DNA from: Streptomyces rubradiris
GTDB taxonomy: Bacteria > Actinomycetota > Actinomycetes > Streptomycetales > Streptomycetaceae
Assembly (NCBI RefSeq): GCF_016860525.1
Contig: NZ_BNEA01000015.1
Coordinates: 5,542,501 to 5,606,500 of the forward strand
Direction of reading: 5' to 3'
DNA: 64,000 nucleotides
This document shows, one piece after another, positions 60,466 to 64,000 of the stretch. The notes beneath the pieces were generated by a model. It made no database searches, had not been told where the DNA came from, and saw nothing but the letters and a program-made list of their open reading frames with translations. A program made the translations under genes and the position numbers. Numbering within the stretch: position 1 is the first letter of the stretch; each line of letters starts with the position of its first letter.

Positions 60466-61671
60466 TTATGTCTGGGGTTCAGCGTCGGCCAGACGCCCCA
60501 GGATGAGCGCGATCCGCAGTGTGAACGCGGATCTTACATCCGAGGGGGACCAGCCGGTGACGTCAGTCACACGTCGGAGCCGGTAGCGGACGGTGTTCGG
60601 GTGAACGAAGAGCATTCTCGCCGCGCCTTCGAGACTGCTGGCCTGCTCCAGGTAGACACTCAGCGTTTCCAGCAGCGCCGAGCCGGCCTCCTCCAGCGGT
60701 CTGTAGATCTCCTCCACCAGTTGCTCGCGGGCGCTCGGGTCGCCCGCGATGGCGCGCTCCGGCAGCAGATCGTCGGCGAGCACCGGGCGTGGTGCGTCCT
60801 GCCAGGCGGTGCACGCCTTCAGCCCGGCGGCGGCGGCCTGCGCGGACCGGGTGGCGGCCAGCAGATCGGGGACGACGGGGCCCGCGACGACCGGTCCGGC
60901 GGCGAACGGCCCGATCAGCGAGCGGGCGACGGCCAGCGGGTTGTCGCTGCCGCCCGCGATGACCACCAGCCGGTCGCCGAGCACCCCGGTCAGCACCTGG
61001 AGCTTGGCGTGCCGGGCGGCCCGCCGGATGGCCTCCACGGTCAGCTCGCTGTCCCCGTCGGGCGCGGTGCCGAGCACCACGCACACGTGTTCCGGCGAGT
61101 TCCAGCCGAGCGCGGCGGCCCGGCTGACGGCCCCCTCGTCGGCCTCCCCGCTCAGCACGGCGTTCACCACCAGCGACTCCAGCCGCGCGTCCCAGGCACC
61201 GCGTGCCTCGGCGGCCTGGGCGTAGACCTGGGCGGTGGCGAAGGCGATCTCCCGGGCGTACACCAGCAGCGCCTCGCGCAGCACGCTCTCGTCGCCCGGG
61301 GCGGCCACCTCGTCGATGGCGGACTCCATCACCTCGATGGTGGTGCGCACCATCTCCACGGTCTGCCGCAGCGTGATGGCCCGGGTCAGCTCCCGGGGCG
61401 CGGTCCCGAAGACGTCGGTGGAGATCGCCTGCGGGGCGTCCGGGCGCCGGAACCACTCGGTGAAGGCGGCGATGCCCGCCTGGGCGACGAGCCCGATCCA
61501 GGAACGGTTCTCCGGGGGCATGGCCCGGTACCACGGCAGGGTCTCGTCCATGCGCGCGATGGCCTGCGCGGCGAGACTCCCGGAGGACTTCTCCAGCCGC
61601 TTCAGGGTCGCGGCGTGCGGGTGGACGTGACGGGCTGCGGGGTCACCGTGGTGGGATTCGGGTTCGGGCAC
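60466..61671 (-). CDS. fasR: FasR, PucR-type activator of fatty acid synthesis genes
   Basis: The 401-residue protein ends with a PucR-type helix-turn-helix (ARMLFVHPNTVRYRLRRVTDVTGW). Gene order fasR-fabD-fabH-acpP-fabF matches S. coelicolor, where FasR activates the operon. The N-terminal 300 residues are a helical sensor-like region with no known ligand. The GTG start is followed by a His-rich segment (ESHHGDPAARHVHPHA). It is read in the same direction as the fab genes. Confidence 0.92.
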   Translation of the reverse strand: MPEPESHHGDPAARHVHPHAATLKRLEKSSGSLAAQAIARMDETLPWYRAMPPENRSWIGLVAQAGIAAFTEWFRRPDAPQAISTDVFGTAPRELTRAITLRQTVEMVRTTIEVMESAIDEVAAPGDESVLREALLVYAREIAFATAQVYAQAAEARGAWDARLESLVVNAVLSGEADEGAVSRAAALGWNSPEHVCVVLGTAPDGDSELTVEAIRRAARHAKLQVLTGVLGDRLVVIAGGSDNPLAVARSLIGPFAAGPVVAGPVVPDLLAATRSAQAAAAGLKACTAWQDAPRPVLADDLLPERAIAGDPSAREQLVEEIYRPLEEAGSALLETLSVYLEQASSLEGAARMLFVHPNTVRYRLRRVTDVTGWSPSDVRSAFTLRIALILGRLADAEPQT

Positions 61672-61935
61672 GGGGACAAGGGTGCCTTATCCGGACGGGA
61701 GCCCGCGCCGCCGGGGGGCGGTGACGGGCGGCCCGGCCGGTGGCGGGCGGGGGCGCGCGGCCGACGCCCGGACCGGTGTGGGCGGCCGGGACGGTGCGGC
61801 GGGGCGGCCGGGCGGCCCTTCGCCGGGCGGCCGGGCCAGGAACCGGAAGGCGCCCCCGGCCGGTCTCCGTACGGTGCCCCGGACCGGGGCCGCCCGCGGC
61901 CCGGTCCGGACCGCGGGGCTACCGTGGGGGCCGTG
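61672..61935. other. GC-rich intergenic region
   Basis: This 264-bp gap between divergent fasR and the pirin gene is almost entirely G/C with many cggccgg words. No -35/-10 pair, operator or small gene could be supported. Confidence 0.3.
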
Positions 61936-62592
61936 ATGACGGACGTACGGCGCGCCGGTGAGCGCTATCGCGGCGGGGACCCCGGGGCCGGGATCGACAC
62001 CCGGCACGCCTTCTCCTTCGGGCCGCACTACGACCCCGACAACCTGCGGTTCGGCGCGCTGATCGCCTGCAACGAGGAGCGGCTGGCCCCCGGCGCCGGT
62101 TTCGACGAGCACCCGCACAGCCACACCGAGATCGTCACCTGGGTCGTCGAGGGCGAGCTGACCCACCGCGACTCCGGCGGGCACGAGACGCGGGTCGGCC
62201 CCGGGGACGTGCAGCACCTGAGCGCGGCGGCGGGCGTGCGGCACGTGGAACGCAACGACGGCCCGGCCCCGCTGACCTTCCTCCAGATGTGGCTGACCCC
62301 CCGGGAGCCCGGCGGCACCCCGTCCTACACCCTGGTCCCGGCCGCCGGGGGCCCCGTCAGGTACGAGGTCCCGGCCGCCGGCGCGGTGCTGCACGTCCGG
62401 CGGCTGGGGGCCGGGGAGCGGACGGCGGTGCCGGACGCACCGTGGGTGTACGTCCATGTGGTGCGCGGCGCGGTCCGGCTGGCCGGGACCGGGCTGGGCC
62501 CCGGCGACGCGGCCCGGATCACCGGCGCCGAGGGGCTCCGGGCGCTGGCGTCGGCCCCGGCGGACCTGCTGCTGTGGGAGATGACGCCGTAG
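61936..62592 (+). CDS. Pirin-like cupin protein
   Basis: This 218-residue protein has a cupin metal site in HPHSHTEIVTWVVEGELTHRDSGG and later Glu/His residues (GVRHVERNDG). It resembles the short pirin or YhhW class, some of which are quercetin dioxygenases. The ATG at 61936 or GTG at 61933 is possible. It is alone on its strand and divergent from fasR. Confidence 0.87.
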   Translation: MTDVRRAGERYRGGDPGAGIDTRHAFSFGPHYDPDNLRFGALIACNEERLAPGAGFDEHPHSHTEIVTWVVEGELTHRDSGGHETRVGPGDVQHLSAAAGVRHVERNDGPAPLTFLQMWLTPREPGGTPSYTLVPAAGGPVRYEVPAAGAVLHVRRLGAGERTAVPDAPWVYVHVVRGAVRLAGTGLGPGDAARITGAEGLRALASAPADLLLWEMTP

Positions 62593-62622
62593 CGGCGGCA
62601 GCCCCCGAAGGACGCGGCCTCG

Positions 62623-63444
62623 TCAGCCGCGCAGTTCCGCGAGGACCGCGTCCGTGAGGGCCGGCCACGCCTCGATCGCCCAGGGGCCGAACGCGCGGTC
62701 GGTCAGGGCGACCCCGGCCGCCCCGGCGTCCGGGTCGATCCACAGGAACGTGCCCGACTGCCCGAAGTGCCCGAACGTGCGCGGCGAGGACGAGGCGCCC
62801 GTCCAGTGCGGGGACTTGCCGTCGCGGATCTCGAAGCCCAGGCCCCAGTCGTTCGGGTTCTGGTGCCCGTACCCGGGCAGCACGCCCTTGGTCCCCGGGT
62901 ACTGCACGGTCATCGCCGCCGCCACCGTCCGCGCGTCCAGCAGCCGGGGCGCCTGGACCTCCGCCGCGAACCGCAGCAGGTCCTCGACCGTCGACACCCC
63001 GTCCTTCGCCGGCGACCCCTCCAGCGACGTGGCCGTCATGCCCAGCGGCTCCAGCACGGCCTGGCGCAGGTACTCCGCGAACGGGATGTCCGTCGCCTTG
63101 GCGATGTGGTCCCCGAGCTGCTCGAACCCGGCGTTGGAGTACAGCCGCCGGTCCCCGGGCGGGGCCGTGACCCGGTGCTCGTCGAAGGCCAGGCCCGAGG
63201 TGTGCGCGAGGAGGTGACGGACCGTCGCCCCGGGCGGACCGGCCGGCTCGTCCAGCTCGATCGCGCCCTCCTCGTAGGCGACGAGCGCCGCGTAGGCCGC
63301 CAGCGGCTTGGTGACGGAGGCCAGCGGGAAGCGGTGCCCGACGGGACCGTGCGTCCCGAGGACGGTCCCGTCGGCTCGTACGACTCCCGCCGCGGCGGTG
63401 GGGACGGGCCAGTTCTCGATCAGCGCCAGGCTCTGCAACGACAT
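62623..63444 (-). CDS. Serine hydrolase of the beta-lactamase/PBP fold
   Basis: The 273-residue cytosolic protein has the SxxK motif in ASVTKPLA, YSN in RRLYSNAGF and a final HFGQSGTFLWIDP block, in place of KTG. Such class-C-like proteins are esterases, peptidases or beta-lactamases. The 19-nt gap after the acetyltransferase gene suggests one transcript. Substrate is unknown. Confidence 0.9.
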   Translation of the reverse strand: MSLQSLALIENWPVPTAAAGVVRADGTVLGTHGPVGHRFPLASVTKPLAAYAALVAYEEGAIELDEPAGPPGATVRHLLAHTSGLAFDEHRVTAPPGDRRLYSNAGFEQLGDHIAKATDIPFAEYLRQAVLEPLGMTATSLEGSPAKDGVSTVEDLLRFAAEVQAPRLLDARTVAAAMTVQYPGTKGVLPGYGHQNPNDWGLGFEIRDGKSPHWTGASSSPRTFGHFGQSGTFLWIDPDAGAAGVALTDRAFGPWAIEAWPALTDAVLAELRG

Positions 63445-63463
63445 GCGTCCGAGCCTATGCGGC

Positions 63464-63946
63464 TCACAGCGACAGCCGCATCGACGGGTCGGAATCCCGG
63501 GTGAAGCCCAGCGCGGTGTACAGCGGCTCGGCCTCCGGCGAGGCGTTGAGCAGCACGTGTCCGGCGCCGCGCGCCCGGAACCAGGCCAGCAGCTCCTCCA
63601 TGCACGCGCGCGCGTAGCCCCGCCTGCGGGCGTCGGGGTCGGTCGCCACGCTGAAGACGTACCCGACCCGGCCCCGCGGATTGCCGGGCTTGCCGATGCG
63701 GTACTCCACGGTCCCCGCCACCAGCGCGGCCAGCGCCCCCGGCCGGCCGGGGTGGTCCACCACGAACGCGGCGAAGTCCGCGTCCCCGGCGAGCCGCTCG
63801 CGCAGTTCCGGCAGCGACTCGCGCTGCCAGCCGGCCGCCCCGTCACCCCCGCCGCCTCCGTCGCCCCACAGGGAATCGATCATGATCTGGCGCAGTCGCA
63901 GTACTTCCCCGGCATCCTCGGGCCGGGCCCGTCGTACGAGACTCAT
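63464..63946 (-). CDS. GNAT-family N-acetyltransferase
   Basis: The 160-residue protein has a GNAT fold with the acetyl-CoA loop in VATDPDARRRGYARACMEELL. A Gly-rich insert (WGDGGGGGDGAAGW) lies in the first loop. The ATG at 63946 was chosen over an upstream ATG at 63970 because it matches the usual GNAT start (LVRRARPEDA). It is the last complete gene of the window. Confidence 0.9.
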   Translation of the reverse strand: MSLVRRARPEDAGEVLRLRQIMIDSLWGDGGGGGDGAAGWQRESLPELRERLAGDADFAAFVVDHPGRPGALAALVAGTVEYRIGKPGNPRGRVGYVFSVATDPDARRRGYARACMEELLAWFRARGAGHVLLNASPEAEPLYTALGFTRDSDPSMRLSL

Positions 63947-64000
63947 GGGGCGCAGGCTAACCACCGCCACCGGGTCCGGTCCTGGGGATTTCTTACCGGA

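Overview
The window is a 64 kb piece of a Streptomyces-type actinomycete chromosome. The evidence is the very high G+C content, G/C-ending codons almost throughout, frequent GTG and TTG starts, and the block fasR-fabD-fabH-acpP-fabF at 56.7-61.7 kb. Other typical Streptomyces genes are matB, an SCO2400-family protein and a DUF3145 protein. No rRNA, tRNA, CRISPR array or insertion sequence was seen. Apart from the carbohydrate genes, most of the window looks like core chromosome, with one clear accessory island.

Layout. (a) 1-7.4 kb, minus strand: a four-gene, translationally coupled cluster made of a Trypco1-like protein, a trypsin-like protease with a VMAP-C-like region, a MoxR AAA+ ATPase and a very large SAV_2336-type protein that runs off the left edge. 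This matches the class of vWA/MoxR/VMAP NTP-dependent conflict systems. (b) 7.7-16 kb: a secreted subtilase, a single-chain carboxyltransferase coupled to malonyl-CoA ligase (matB), an ATP-grasp protein and an SDR. (c) 16.1-20.5 kb: a compositionally different island with a phosphotransferase, a radical SAM/SPASM enzyme, five tiny overlapping ORFs (several Cys-rich) and a divergent HTH-TPR regulator. This looks like an undescribed peptide-modification or peptide-signalling system. (d) 21.2-22.8 kb: an IclR regulator coupled to an SMP-30 sugar lactonase. (e) 22.8-24.8 kb: an ImmA-like metallopeptidase coupled to a membrane protein. (f) 25.0-37.3 kb: arabinan and galactan use, with a sugar ABC importer plus GH43 and GH51 in one operon, then GH35 and a second GH43. 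(g) 38.3-43.5 kb: chvE-mmsA-mmsB-galM monosaccharide uptake. (h) 43.6-46.8 kb: sugar-acid dehydratase, zinc dehydrogenase and a TIM-barrel protein of unknown function. (i) 47-56.6 kb: SCO2400-family protein, Ohr, an NADP oxidoreductase with MarR, EI24 protein, GH3, a second galM, SGNH lipoprotein and DUF3145. (j) 56.7-61.7 kb: the fatty acid synthase operon and FasR. (k) 61.9-64 kb: pirin, a serine hydrolase and a GNAT enzyme.

How the genes work together. Five positions carry related 18-bp near-palindromes of the form TGTTCG-N6-CGAACA. They lie upstream of the iclR-lactonase pair, the arabinan operon, the second GH43 gene, the TIM-barrel gene and the dehydratase-dehydrogenase pair. I infer one IclR regulon. 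Secreted GH43 enzymes cut arabinan, the ABC importer takes up the products, GH51 releases arabinose, and a non-phosphorylative route (dehydrogenase, lactonase, dehydratase) oxidises the sugar. The aldolase and semialdehyde steps are not recognisable here.
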